NCBI GenBank assembly: GCA_041674385.1
Contig: JBAYVU010000004.1
Location: forward strand, 77,207 to 141,206
DNA length: 64,000 bases
Origin: JACRAR01 sp041674385
Lineage (GTDB): Bacteria > Pseudomonadota > Gammaproteobacteria > Burkholderiales > Rhodocyclaceae
Direction: 5' to 3'
The translations under genes were made by a program, and so were the position numbers. The notes below the pieces were generated by a model that had not been told where the DNA came from, made no database searches, and saw only the letters and a program-made list of their open reading frames with translations. Each line of letters opens with the position of its first letter. The stretch's first letter is position 1. Positions 9,169 through 18,507 of the stretch are shown piece by piece.

Positions 9169-9412
9169 GATTAATATTCCTTCAGATAGGCTTTATGCTT
9201 GGCGGACGATGCTTTACACAAGAAACACAAGTGAGTTGAATCAATTCAGGGATATAACTATAACAAACTATAACAGAGGCACACCGATGAGAGTCCATCC
9301 CCGAGACATGGGCATCTCATGATCTCGGTCAAACCTGCCGCATATAATTATTGCATAGCAACATCATCCGCGTAACAATGAAAATCGACAAGGTTTTCTA
9401 AGGAAGTGCGTC

Positions 9413-10822
9413 ATGGCCCAAAGCGAGATGCTCAGCTTTATCGAAAATCGTACTTATGACGAAATCAAGATCGGCGACAGGGCGACACTCACGCGCACCT
9501 TGCGTCCCGAAGATATCCAGTTGTACGCCATCATGTCGGGGGATGTGAATCCCACTCATGTCGATCCGGAATACGCGCACTCGTCGATGTACCGCGAAGT
9601 GGTGGCCCATGGCATGTGGGGCGCCGCACTGATTTCGACGGTGCTGGGCACCCAGTTCCCCGGCCCGGGAACGGTGTATGTCGACCAGACCTTGCACTTC
9701 TCCAGACCGGTGACGCTGGGCGACACCGTCACCGTGACGATCACCTGCCAGAAGAAGTTCGACCACAACCGCCACATTATTTTCGACTGCCTGTGCGTCA
9801 ACCAGGACGGACTCAAGGTGATCGGTGGCACAGCCGAAGTGTTGGCACCGAGCGAAAAAATCAAGCGCGCCCGGATCGCCATGCCAGAATTCACCATCAA
9901 TGACAGGAAGGCACGCTACGATCACGTGCTGAGTTTCACCAAAGGCTTGGCTGCCATCCCGATGTCCGTGGCACATCCCTGCGATGCCGAATCGCTGAAG
10001 GGCGCGCTGATGGCACGCGATGCAGGCCTGATCATCCCCACCTTGGTCGGCCCCGAAGACAAAATCCGCGCGCTCGCCGAGCAAATCGGCCTGTCCCTGC
10101 ACGACTGCCGCGTCATCAACGCGCAGCACAGCCATGAAGCGGCCGAGGTCGCGGTCTCCCTGGCACGCGAGGGCCAGGTCGAGGCACTCATGAAGGGCTC
10201 GCTGCACACCGACGAACTGATGGGCGAAGTGATCAACAAGGCAACCGGACTGCGCACCGCCCGGCGCATCAGCCACGTGTTCCTGATGGACGTGCCGACT
10301 TACCCGAGGCCGTTGATGATTACCGACGCCGCGGTGAATGTCGAGCCCAGCCTGGAAGACAAGGTCGACATCGTCCAGAACGCGATCGAGTTGGCCCAGA
10401 TGCTCGACATCGCCGAACCCAAGGTGGCGATCCTGGCGGCCGTCGAAACCGTCAATCCGAAGATGCGCGCGACACTGGATGCGGCGGCGTTGTGCAAGAT
10501 GGCCGACCGCGGCCAGATCAAGGGCGGCATCCTCGACGGTCCGCTGGCCTTCGACAATGCCGTCTCGATCGTCGCTGCCAAGACCAAGGGGATACGCTCG
10601 GCCGTGGCGGGCCAAGCCGACATTCTGGTGGTGCCGGACATCGAGTCGGGCAATATGCTGGCCAAGCAGTTGGAATATCTCGCCGACGCGCTTTCCGCCG
10701 GCATAGTACTCGGCACGCGAGTGCCGATCGTGCTGACCAGCCGCGCCGATACGGCCGAGACGCGCACCGCTTCGTGCGCCATCGCGGTAGTCATGGCGCA
10801 TGCCAAACGCCGGCAGATATGA
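9413..10822 (+). CDS. Bifunctional MaoC-like enoyl-CoA hydratase / phosphate acetyltransferase
   Basis: 469 residues. Residues 1-150 form a MaoC hot-dog domain (YAIMSGDVNPTHVDPEYA, with the Asp-His catalytic pair, and AHGMWGAALIS). Residues about 170-465 form a Pta_Ptb acyltransferase domain (AHPCDAESLKGALMARDAGLIIPTLVG; MKGSLHTDELM; GILDGPLAFDNAVS). The Pta part interconverts acetyl-CoA and acetyl phosphate, or a butyryl homologue. The fusion is known in proteobacteria. AAGGAAG precedes the ATG. The acetate kinase gene begins three bases after the stop, so the two make an acetyl-CoA/acetate operon. Confidence 0.9.
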   Translation: MAQSEMLSFIENRTYDEIKIGDRATLTRTLRPEDIQLYAIMSGDVNPTHVDPEYAHSSMYREVVAHGMWGAALISTVLGTQFPGPGTVYVDQTLHFSRPVTLGDTVTVTITCQKKFDHNRHIIFDCLCVNQDGLKVIGGTAEVLAPSEKIKRARIAMPEFTINDRKARYDHVLSFTKGLAAIPMSVAHPCDAESLKGALMARDAGLIIPTLVGPEDKIRALAEQIGLSLHDCRVINAQHSHEAAEVAVSLAREGQVEALMKGSLHTDELMGEVINKATGLRTARRISHVFLMDVPTYPRPLMITDAAVNVEPSLEDKVDIVQNAIELAQMLDIAEPKVAILAAVETVNPKMRATLDAAALCKMADRGQIKGGILDGPLAFDNAVSIVAAKTKGIRSAVAGQADILVVPDIESGNMLAKQLEYLADALSAGIVLGTRVPIVLTSRADTAETRTASCAIAVVMAHAKRRQI

Positions 10823-10825
10823 GTC

Positions 10826-12049
10826 ATGGCTGACGCAATTCTGGTTCTCAACGCGGGCTCATCCTCGATCAAGTTCGCGTTGTTTCAGTATTCCGGCCGC
10901 GGACAAGTCGACCGCCGTCCGGCAATCTCCGGCCAGATCGACGCCATCGACGCCAGCAGCCCCGAAGGCCCCCACCTGAAAGCCAGCGACTCCGCCAATA
11001 ATGTGCTCACCGACCAGCACCTCGGCCGCCTGCGGGGCGGGCGCGGCGACCCGCATCGCATTGCGCTGAACCACCTCCTCGACTGGCTCAAGGACCATGA
11101 TAATGGCATGACATTGTGCGCGGCCGGACACCGTGTGGTACATGGCGGACAACAATACGCTCTGCCGATCCGCCTCGACGCGGCGATCCGCGCCGATCTG
11201 GCCCGCCTCATCCCGCTCGCGCCGCTGCATCAGCCGCACAACCTCGATGCAATTCGCGCCGTCGCCGAACTGCTGCCAGACCTGCCGCAGGTGGCCTGTT
11301 TCGATACCGCCTTCCACCGTAGCCAGCCTGCGGTCGCCCAGCTGTTTGCATTGCCGCGCGCCATCACGGCACAGGGCGTGCGCCGCTATGGTTTCCACGG
11401 ACTGTCCTACGAATATATCGCCGAGGTGCTCCCCGAGCATCTCGATGCGGGGTGCGCGAATGGCCGCGCGAATGGTCGTGTTGTGGTCGCCCATCTCGGC
11501 AACGGCGCCAGCATGTGCGCCATGCGCAACCGCAAGAGCATCGCCACGACCATGGGCTTCACTGCCGTCGAGGGCCTGATGATGGGTACCCGCACCGGCA
11601 GCCTCGACCCGGGCGTGATGCTGTACCTCATGGATTACCAAGGCATGGACGCCAAGGCGTTGACCCGATTGCTGTACAAGGAATCCGGCTTGCTCGGCGT
11701 CTCCGGCATTTCCCCGGACATGCGCGTGCTGCTCGCCTCGGAGTGTGTCGAAGCCCACGAAGCGGTGGAACTGTTTTGCTACCGCATCATCCGCGAACTG
11801 GGCTCGCTGGCCGCCGCGCTGGGCGGACTGGATGCCTTGGTGTTCACCGGCGGCATCGGCGAACATGCCGCGCCGGTACGGCAGACAGTCTGCGCGGCAA
11901 CCCGCTGGCTAGGTATCGAGCTCGACCCGAGGGCGAACGCGAACAATGACACATGCATTTCCCTGGCGACCGGCAAGGTCAGTGTGCTGGTCCTGCCGGC
12001 CAACGAAGAATGGATGATCGCCCGCCATACCGCAGCTTTGATCCAATAG
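10826..12049 (+). CDS. ackA: Acetate kinase
   Basis: 407 residues, standard AckA length, ASKHA fold. Visible motifs: N-terminal ILVLNAGSSSIKFALF, catalytic-region HRVVHGG, FDTAFH, GFHGLSYEYI, HLGNGASMCA, MGFTAVEGLMMGTRTGSLDPG and FTGGIGEH. It makes ATP and acetate from acetyl phosphate, or the reverse when growing on acetate. The gap to the MaoC-Pta gene is three bases, so translation is probably coupled. Together with the symporter on the other strand it forms an acetate uptake and activation set. Confidence 0.97.
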   Translation: MADAILVLNAGSSSIKFALFQYSGRGQVDRRPAISGQIDAIDASSPEGPHLKASDSANNVLTDQHLGRLRGGRGDPHRIALNHLLDWLKDHDNGMTLCAAGHRVVHGGQQYALPIRLDAAIRADLARLIPLAPLHQPHNLDAIRAVAELLPDLPQVACFDTAFHRSQPAVAQLFALPRAITAQGVRRYGFHGLSYEYIAEVLPEHLDAGCANGRANGRVVVAHLGNGASMCAMRNRKSIATTMGFTAVEGLMMGTRTGSLDPGVMLYLMDYQGMDAKALTRLLYKESGLLGVSGISPDMRVLLASECVEAHEAVELFCYRIIRELGSLAAALGGLDALVFTGGIGEHAAPVRQTVCAATRWLGIELDPRANANNDTCISLATGKVSVLVLPANEEWMIARHTAALIQ

Positions 12050-12082
12050 CCTGAATTTTCTCTGTTTTTCTCGAAAATACCT

Positions 12083-12126
12083 ACTACATATAGTGGCACG
12101 AATCGGCGCGCGCCACTAGATAATTC
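12083..12126. promoter_or_regulatory. Candidate tandem NrdR boxes upstream of nrdJ
   Basis: Box 1 (12083-12096) reads CCACTATATGTAGT on the minus strand, close to the NrdR consensus acaCwAtATaTwGtgt. Box 2 (about 12113-12126) reads CCACTAGATAATTC. Their centres are about 30 bases apart, three helical turns, as usual for NrdR box pairs before ribonucleotide reductase genes. The inner TAGTGGC and GCCACTA also form a 7-bp inverted repeat. The second box is a weaker match. Binding is inference. Confidence 0.55.
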
Positions 12127-12230
12127 CCTAATTATCTGATTTTTAAAGAGTGTAAATTTTTCACTTTCCTTCGACAGAAACCGGGGGTATGCTTTCCAAC
12201 TCCTATCGCCGAACTTCCCCGGGAATAACT

Positions 12231-15122
12231 ATGAATTCAAACAAGCTCCGCACCGGTGAAACCATTTCAAATCAATCAGTTGAACAAAAAAACCAGCCAG
12301 CACCGCAAGAAATCACGGGCCTCGTGCTGATCGAAAAATATGCCAAAGGCAATGAGTCGAATGTCACTGAGGTCCGCATGCGTGTTGCCCGCGCCCTGGC
12401 TTCGGTCGAAACCGAAGATAAACGCGCCTTCTGGGAAACCGCCTTTCTCGAAGCGCAGGAGAACGGTTTTGTGCCGGCCGGCCGCATCAACTCCGCCGCC
12501 GGAACCGACCTTTGCGCCACGCTGATCAACTGTTTCGTGCAACCGGTGGGGGATTCGATTTCCGAAGTCGTCGATGGCCGCCCCGGCATATATACCGCTT
12601 TGCAGCAGGCCGCCGAAACCATGCGACGCGGCGGTGGGGTCGGCTATGACTTCTCCTCGATCCGCCCGATCGGCGCCCACGTCAAGGGTACGCAGTCGCG
12701 CGCTTCCGGCCCGGTCTCCTACATGCGGGTGTTCGACCGCTCCTGCGAGACGGTGGAATCCGCCGGCAGTCGCCGGGGGGCGCAAATGGGCGTGCTGCGT
12801 TGCGACCATCCCGACATCGAGGAATTCATCCACGCCAAGGACAAGGGCGATCTCACCAACTTCAATATCTCGATTGGGGTGACCGACGAATTCATGCGCG
12901 CCGTCGAAAACGACCGCGAGGTGGAACTGGTCCATAAGGCCAAGCCGTCGGCCGACTTCCTGACCACCGGCGCCTACCAGCGCGAAGAAGACGGCAGCGG
13001 ATCGTGGGTCTACCGCAAGCTCAAGGCCCGCGACCTGTGGGAACAAATCATGCGTTCGACCTACGATCATGCCGAACCGGGCATTCTGTTCCTCGACCGC
13101 ATGAACCGCGACAACAATCTGTCTTACTGCGAAACCATCGAGGCCACCAATCCCTGCGCCGAACAGCCGCTGCCGCCCTACGGCTGCTGCTGCCTGGGTT
13201 CGATCAACTTGACGCCGTTCATCGGCGCGCCGTTCACCGAGCAGGCGACGTTCGATTTCGCCGCTTTCGGCAAAGTCATCGATACCTCGGTGCGTATGCT
13301 CGACAATGTGCTCGATGCCACCCACTGGCCGCTCCCCCAGCAGTCGGCCGAAGCCCAGGCCAAGCGCCGTGTCGGTCTCGGCTTTACCGGGCTCGGCGAT
13401 GCGCTGATCATGCTGCGCCAGCGCTACGACACCAACGAGGCACGCGCCACAGCCACCAAAATATCCGAATATCTGCGCGACCGCGCCTACCTTGCCTCGG
13501 TCGAACTGGCCAAGGAGCGCGGTGCCTTCCCGTTGTTCAACGCCGACATGTATCTGTCCGGCGGCAATTTCGCCTCGCGCCTGCCGGTCGAGATCAAGGA
13601 ACAGATCCGCAAGCACGGCATCCGCAACTCCCATCTGCTGTCGATCGCGCCGACCGGCACGATCTCGCTGGCCTTCGCCGACAACGCCAGCAACGGCATC
13701 GAACCGCCTTTCTCCTGGGTGTATACGCGCAAGAAACGCATGGTCGACGGCACCTTCAAGGAATACGCGGTCGAGGACTATGCCTGGCGTTATTACAAGC
13801 ACGTCGGCGGCGATGTGACGAAGCTGCCGGACTACTTCGTGACGGCGCTGGATATCTCGGCAGAAGCCCACAAGGACATGGTTGCCGCGGTAGCGCCGTA
13901 TATCGACACTTCGATATCGAAGACGGTGAACGTGCCGGAAGACTATCCCTACGCCGAGTTCGAGAATCTCTATATGGCCGCCTGGAAAGCCGGCCTGAAA
14001 GGGCTGGCCACTTATCGGCCGAACGCAGTGCTGGGCAGCGTGCTGTCGGTTGCCGACAGCAAGGCCGCAGAGAAAAAACAGCCTCAGGACGTCGTCATCA
14101 GCGGAGCCAATCGCCGCCTGTCGATCGGCTCCTTGCCGGCGCCGGTGCTGGCTTCGCTGCGCTGGCCGGGCCGGCCGCGGCTGACTGACGGCAATTCCGC
14201 ATGGACTTACATGATCGAAACGCCGCATGGCGAATTCGCACTGTTCGTCGGGCATATCGCGAACGGCAAGAAAGTTCCCTTCGAGGTCTGGGTCAACGGT
14301 TCCGAACAACCGCGTGGTCTGGGGGCGGTGGCCAAGACGCTGTCGATGGACATGCGCGCCAACGACCGGGGCTGGCTGAAGCTGAAACTCGATGTGCTGG
14401 CCAAGACCATCGGCGATGAACCCTTCAACATGCCCTTCCCGCCGCATGGCGAACAAAAGCTCATGCCCGGCGTCGTCTCCGCCGTGGCCCAGGTGATCCG
14501 TTACCGTTGCGAGCGCATCGGCGCCTTCGAAGGCAACGACCCGACGCCGGTAATCGACACCATGTTCAGCCGCGATGAGCCGAAGACCGGCACCGATGGC
14601 ACCTTGTCGTGGACGGTGGACATCAGCAACCCGGCTTCAGGCGAGGAGTTCGTGCTGGGCCTCAAGGAAATCACCCTGCCCGACGGCGTCACGCGGCCGT
14701 ATTCGGTATGGCTGTCGGGCAACTATCCGCGCGCCCTGGACGGCCTGACCAAACTGCTATCGCTCGATATGCGCGTCATGGACCCGGCCTGGATCGGCAT
14801 GAAATTACGCAAGCTGCTCAACTATCCCGAGCCGCTCGGCGACTTCATGGCCTTCATTCCCGGCACGCGCCGCCAGCAGAACTGGCCGTCGACGGTGGCC
14901 TACATCGCGCGGCTGATCATGCACCGTTACGCGATGCTCGGTATCCTCGACGAGAACGGCTACCCGACGCGCGAGATGGGCATCCTCGAAACCCCGCAGG
15001 AAAAGGGCGTATCGAAGATCATGCGGGGCGCGCTGTGTGCCGAATGTGGCAATTTCACGGTGATCCGCAAGGATGGCTGCGACTTCTGCAGCGCCTGCGG
15101 CGCGGTGGGGAGTTGCGGCTGA
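12231..15122 (+). CDS. nrdJ: Class II (adenosylcobalamin-dependent) ribonucleotide reductase
   Basis: Reduces ribonucleotides to deoxyribonucleotides using adenosylcobalamin, so it works with or without oxygen. An upstream in-frame ATG at 12189 exists, but its G-run sits one base away; ATG 12231 (MNSNKLRTGE) is preferred, giving 963 residues. The catalytic barrel shows NPCAEQPLPPYGCCCLGSIN and the radical-loop region SIAPTGTISLAFADNASNGIEP. The C-terminal third holds two copies of a TSCPD-type domain of about 100 residues (WTYMIETPHGEFAL... and LSWTVDISNPASGEEF...), then a Zn-ribbon-like CAECG ... CDFCSACG with the terminal redox cysteines. A strong terminator follows at 15218. No cobalamin riboswitch was seen upstream. 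Confidence 0.95.
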   Translation: MNSNKLRTGETISNQSVEQKNQPAPQEITGLVLIEKYAKGNESNVTEVRMRVARALASVETEDKRAFWETAFLEAQENGFVPAGRINSAAGTDLCATLINCFVQPVGDSISEVVDGRPGIYTALQQAAETMRRGGGVGYDFSSIRPIGAHVKGTQSRASGPVSYMRVFDRSCETVESAGSRRGAQMGVLRCDHPDIEEFIHAKDKGDLTNFNISIGVTDEFMRAVENDREVELVHKAKPSADFLTTGAYQREEDGSGSWVYRKLKARDLWEQIMRSTYDHAEPGILFLDRMNRDNNLSYCETIEATNPCAEQPLPPYGCCCLGSINLTPFIGAPFTEQATFDFAAFGKVIDTSVRMLDNVLDATHWPLPQQSAEAQAKRRVGLGFTGLGDALIMLRQRYDTNEARATATKISEYLRDRAYLASVELAKERGAFPLFNADMYLSGGNFASRLPVEIKEQIRKHGIRNSHLLSIAPTGTISLAFADNASNGIEPPFSWVYTRKKRMVDGTFKEYAVEDYAWRYYKHVGGDVTKLPDYFVTALDISAEAHKDMVAAVAPYIDTSISKTVNVPEDYPYAEFENLYMAAWKAGLKGLATYRPNAVLGSVLSVADSKAAEKKQPQDVVISGANRRLSIGSLPAPVLASLRWPGRPRLTDGNSAWTYMIETPHGEFALFVGHIANGKKVPFEVWVNGSEQPRGLGAVAKTLSMDMRANDRGWLKLKLDVLAKTIGDEPFNMPFPPHGEQKLMPGVVSAVAQVIRYRCERIGAFEGNDPTPVIDTMFSRDEPKTGTDGTLSWTVDISNPASGEEFVLGLKEITLPDGVTRPYSVWLSGNYPRALDGLTKLLSLDMRVMDPAWIGMKLRKLLNYPEPLGDFMAFIPGTRRQQNWPSTVAYIARLIMHRYAMLGILDENGYPTREMGILETPQEKGVSKIMRGALCAECGNFTVIRKDGCDFCSACGAVGSCG

Positions 15123-15129
15123 GGGTGGT

Positions 15130-15455
15130 GATGCGAATAAGCTGGTTGTCGATTTGCAGAAATAGCTGGACTGGTTGACGCGAATAAGCTGGACTAGCTT
15201 CCGGTATCTATGTGACGAAACCCCAAGGAATCAAATCCTTGGGGTTTTTTTCGGCCAAAGGTTGTTGAAGCGACCGACGGGAAAATTTCGAATTTGCTTT
15301 CCCTTTTACTCTGCTTCGAATCTCCAATATTTCGCACTATTATCGAGCCTTAGCCCAATAATCGTTAGTCGCGAGCCGCGAAATAACTGGACTATAAGGA
15401 ATTGCCGCAAGTAAGCTGGACTATGGGGACAGGTTGACGCGAAATAGCTGAACTA
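15130..15455 (+). repeat. Six degenerate ~20-bp direct repeats at the island's left edge
   Basis: Copies of a unit close to TTGACGCGAATAAGCTGGACTA lie at about 15130-15145, 15155-15172, 15175-15196, 15376-15394, 15405-15423 and 15434-15455. The copies at 15175 and 15434 differ at three of 22 positions. All are in the same orientation, three on each side of the terminator. Clustered direct repeats like this are typical of transposase-binding sites at ends of IS21- or Tn7/Tn5053-type elements, but no transposase gene is present and I found no inverted counterpart at the right edge. This may be a remnant end. Confidence 0.6.
15218..15251 (+). terminator. Rho-independent terminator after nrdJ
   Basis: A perfect 12-bp stem, AAACCCCAAGGA (15218-15229) with TCCTTGGGGTTT (15236-15247), a 6-base loop, and a run of T to 15251. 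It ends nrdJ transcription. The A-run on the 5' side also allows function in the other direction. Confidence 0.9.
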
Positions 15456-15951
15456 AAGTGATGCGCGATTATTTCCGCTTCTAATATCAAGCCACGGGAT
15501 GTTCCATGGATAAGGCAACCTCGCTGTTATCGGGATCAGAGCGTGGGACGCAATCGGCAATTGTTTTTGCCTTGGTCGCAGAGCGGCTGACCGCCTTCTA
15601 CGACCACGGGCATTGGCTGTCCAAAGCCCAAGGTGCAACCTTGTGTGCCGATTGGCTGACCCGTTCCAAACGCACCATGCCGATGGAACAGCGAAAGCAC
15701 CTATCAGAACTCAGCGATCAGCTTGCGCGAAAGATTGCTGATTCCCTGACTCGCGAAGCCGGGCTCTATACCGCACACGAGATGATGGAGTCGCTTTCCC
15801 AGAACAATCTGTCGGAAGTAGGTCGCTCGCTCATGGATGAATGTGTCAGGCTGATTGCCGGTGAAGCCGCGTGACTCACTCCGTTTTGAATCTCCAATGT
15901 TTCGTACTTCCACAAGGTCTATGCCAAAGAATTATTAGTCGCGAGGCGCGA
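15308..15951 (+). repeat. Pair of 74-bp imperfect direct repeats flanking a small gene
   Basis: Segments 15308-15381 and 15878-15951 align without gaps at an offset of exactly 570 bases, about 54 of 74 positions identical by hand. The best-conserved parts are GAATCTCCAAT and TTAGTCGCGAG. Both copies end in a short GC-rich hairpin built on TCGCGAG. They bracket the small gene at 15506-15874. Between them also lie three of the 20-bp repeats. Origin unknown; possibly duplicated intergenic or element-end sequence. Confidence 0.65.
15506..15874 (+). CDS. Small hypothetical protein inside the repeat pair
   Basis: 122 residues, predicted mostly helical and soluble, with no family recognised. It begins MDKATSLLSGSERGTQSAIVFALVAERLT and ends with DECVRLIAGEAA; no DNA-binding motif is obvious. 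ATG 15506 follows a weak Shine-Dalgarno region (GGGATGTTCC). The gene is enclosed by the 74-bp direct repeats at 15308 and 15878, which suggests that gene and flanks moved or duplicated together. The 325 bases after it to 16200 hold the second repeat, a few short hairpins and no gene I can support. Confidence 0.5.
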   Translation: MDKATSLLSGSERGTQSAIVFALVAERLTAFYDHGHWLSKAQGATLCADWLTRSKRTMPMEQRKHLSELSDQLARKIADSLTREAGLYTAHEMMESLSQNNLSEVGRSLMDECVRLIAGEAA

Positions 15952-16199
15952 CGATATGAGTCTTCCTCAACATGACTCACGCATTGGTATCCCAAAACTC
16001 AATATCCACTACGGTAATATGCCTTCCGATGGCATAATTGCTTATCGACAGTTCATTAGAAATGGACAGCCGGGAAACTGATGCCGGTGATCCTCTTCAG
16101 GCGCAGAAGATCACTATGCGTTCGAGTGACTAGCAAGGCCGATCAGGGGGCGCCCTTTCTTAGGGCTGAATCAATAGAAATGGCTGGATAGAGGGATAT

Positions 16200-18497
16200 A
16201 TGGCTAGCTTCACAGATGGACTTGTTTCTGGTGACCCAGCTAAAAAGATCAACAGCCTTCGCTCAAGAAGCGTAGATGAAAAGACGGTCACAGCAGCCAG
16301 CAAGGGTGCTCTTGTTACAAAGGTACAGGGAGAAGAGCAGGATGGTTGGTCGGTCGCGAAATGGAACAAGAAATCGGTTCGGCTAACAAAGGCGAAGCCA
16401 AATGATCGCCAGCTTGAGGATGACATCTGGAGCCTTCTGTACAGGCTGGGCTTCAAAGAATTAAACGCTGACCGGAACTTCACCATAAAGCTTGGAGACA
16501 ATGCGCCCGCTCGTCAGATCGACATCTTTGCCAAAGACGATGAAACTGTCTTTATTGTTGAATGCACACATGCCCAAGAGCATCATCAGAAACCTATCAA
16601 GGGATTAATCGATAAGATCAATGGGATTCGTGAAGATGTAATAAAGGCTGTACATGCGCACTATGGCAGAAACCCAAAACTAAAAGTGAAGTGGGCAATC
16701 GCCACAAGAAATGTTGATTGGCGTAAAGCCGACAAAGACCGAGCAGCCGAGGCGAGCATCGGTATCATTACTGAGCAAGACATTGCGTACTACAACAAAC
16801 TAACCAGCTATCTTAAGGAAGCTGCCCGCTATCAATTCTTAGCCAGATACCTTAGTGGCGAAGGAGTTGACGGCTTACGATTTGAATTGCCGGCAACCAA
16901 GGGCAGTATGGGTGGGATCACTTTCTACAACTTTCTAATTTCACCGTTTGACCTTCTCAAGGTTTCCTATATCAGCCATAAGGGGAATGGAGCAAATGAC
17001 CTCGATACATACCAGCGTATGGTCAAACCATCCCGACTAAAGAACATTGCCACGTTTATCGACAACGGCGGGCAATTCCCGACCAACATAGTTATCAATT
17101 TTAAGACCAAGCGGAACCAGCTCAGATTTAAGAAGATTGAGAGCTTTGACCATACTACATTTGGAACACTAACCCTTCCAGGACAATATGGGTCTGCATG
17201 GGTTATCGACGGCCAACATAGGCTTTATGGTTTTGCCTTTTCTGAGCGCTCCAAAAATCAAGTGATACCTGTTCTGGCTTATGAAAATTTGCCGGCACCT
17301 CAGGAGATGCAACTATTTATTGATATCAATTGCGAGCAAGTGAAAGTTTCGCGGAGTCTTATGAATGAAATCTATTCGAATCTTCACTATGGTTCGGAGG
17401 ACCCGGCTGAGAGGTTGGAGGCTCAATACTCAAGGGTTGCACTGCGATTGGACGAACTTCCGGGTTCTCCGGTTCAAAACCGAGTTGTAACCGTTTCCAA
17501 GGACAAGGATACCTCCCGCTGTCTGAGTCTCACATCGCTTGCAGATGGAATAAAAGAAAACCGCTTCCTTGGGGTCGTAACCCAAGCGCCGCCCAATCCC
17601 CCGGTAATTCAAGTTGGACCGATGAGCCACTTATCCGGAGATATGGAACTCACCACGGAGAAAGCGGCCGATGTTCTTTCAGGTTATCTCAATCTTTTCG
17701 CGAAAGGCGCTCCGGGCAACTGGCAACTGGGTGATGCAAAAGGTGGCTTTCTCTGCACCAATAATGGCTTACGCGCACTTTTCAGGCTATTGAGAGAAAT
17801 CGTCATCTTCTTTGAGAAACACGACCACCTTGTGGCAAGCGCAATGGACGCGGAAGAAATTCTGGAGAAGGTGACACCCTACGCTCAACCGCTTGTGAAT
17901 TTTTTTGCAAACGCCGATCCGAGCGAAATTCAGAACTTTCGCTCGCGGCAAGCTCTTGATGGTGTAAAAAAGAACTGTTTGGGAATGATGGGTATTATTT
18001 CCGAAAGCCATCCGCAATTTACAAACAAGGAATTACAAGAGTATCTTGGAACACGTGACAAGGAAGGCACTAGCGTTGCTCGAATACTCATAGATGAGGT
18101 TAACGAAATACTTTTTGGCGACGTGATACACACTCTCCAGCAGCATTATGGAGAACACGAAAAGGAGTGGTGGTGGAAAGGCGTCCCTCAGGCCACAAGA
18201 GAAAAATGTCTTGGACAGCAAAACCGTGATGACGGGAAAAATGAAGTTTGGCAGTATCTGTCGTTAGCCGACTACCAGACTATAGTTCCTCATAACTGGG
18301 AGTTTTTTGAAAAACGCTATGATCTTTATGGCAAAGGCAACAAATCTGAAAGAGTACGATGGATTGGTCGGCTGAACTCAATCAGGCAGACAACTCATCA
18401 TCCTGAGAAAGGAATTATTTCGAAGGACGAGGTCGCCTCCGTTCGAGAGATTCATGCCCTAGTAAAGGAAAAGATTGCAGCAACTGCGACCGCATAA
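16200..18497 (+). CDS. DGQHR-domain protein with N-terminal nuclease-like domain
   Basis: 765 residues. The N-terminal part (about 70-200) looks like a PD-(D/E)XK nuclease fold: LEDDIWSLL, then RQIDIFAKDDETVFIVECTHA, where the usual E-x-K is E-C-T, so the active site may be altered. The DGQHR motif (VIDGQHRLYGF) is at residues 337-341, the signature shared with DndB, the regulator of DNA phosphorothioation, and with DpdB-type proteins. The C-terminal 300 residues are helical and unassigned. ATG 16200 follows GAGGG. Base composition is clearly more AT-rich than nrdJ upstream, pointing to horizontal transfer. It is convergent with the four-gene minus-strand group, ten bases from the ATPase gene. 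Likely a DNA-modification or defence component; role inferred. Confidence 0.75.
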   Translation: MASFTDGLVSGDPAKKINSLRSRSVDEKTVTAASKGALVTKVQGEEQDGWSVAKWNKKSVRLTKAKPNDRQLEDDIWSLLYRLGFKELNADRNFTIKLGDNAPARQIDIFAKDDETVFIVECTHAQEHHQKPIKGLIDKINGIREDVIKAVHAHYGRNPKLKVKWAIATRNVDWRKADKDRAAEASIGIITEQDIAYYNKLTSYLKEAARYQFLARYLSGEGVDGLRFELPATKGSMGGITFYNFLISPFDLLKVSYISHKGNGANDLDTYQRMVKPSRLKNIATFIDNGGQFPTNIVINFKTKRNQLRFKKIESFDHTTFGTLTLPGQYGSAWVIDGQHRLYGFAFSERSKNQVIPVLAYENLPAPQEMQLFIDINCEQVKVSRSLMNEIYSNLHYGSEDPAERLEAQYSRVALRLDELPGSPVQNRVVTVSKDKDTSRCLSLTSLADGIKENRFLGVVTQAPPNPPVIQVGPMSHLSGDMELTTEKAADVLSGYLNLFAKGAPGNWQLGDAKGGFLCTNNGLRALFRLLREIVIFFEKHDHLVASAMDAEEILEKVTPYAQPLVNFFANADPSEIQNFRSRQALDGVKKNCLGMMGIISESHPQFTNKELQEYLGTRDKEGTSVARILIDEVNEILFGDVIHTLQQHYGEHEKEWWWKGVPQATREKCLGQQNRDDGKNEVWQYLSLADYQTIVPHNWEFFEKRYDLYGKGNKSERVRWIGRLNSIRQTTHHPEKGIISKDEVASVREIHALVKEKIAATATA

Positions 18498-18507
18498 CAA
18501 TTCACAC

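Noticed and set aside
12050..12230. Cobalamin riboswitch upstream of nrdJ
   Set aside because: No B12-box-like sequence or suitable stem set; the inverted repeat there fits NrdR boxes better. The 32824-32960 leader of the chelatase gene was also checked and shows none.
12276..14456. 726-codon minus-strand frame opposite nrdJ
   Set aside because: Antisense shadow; nrdJ motifs are unambiguous on the plus strand.
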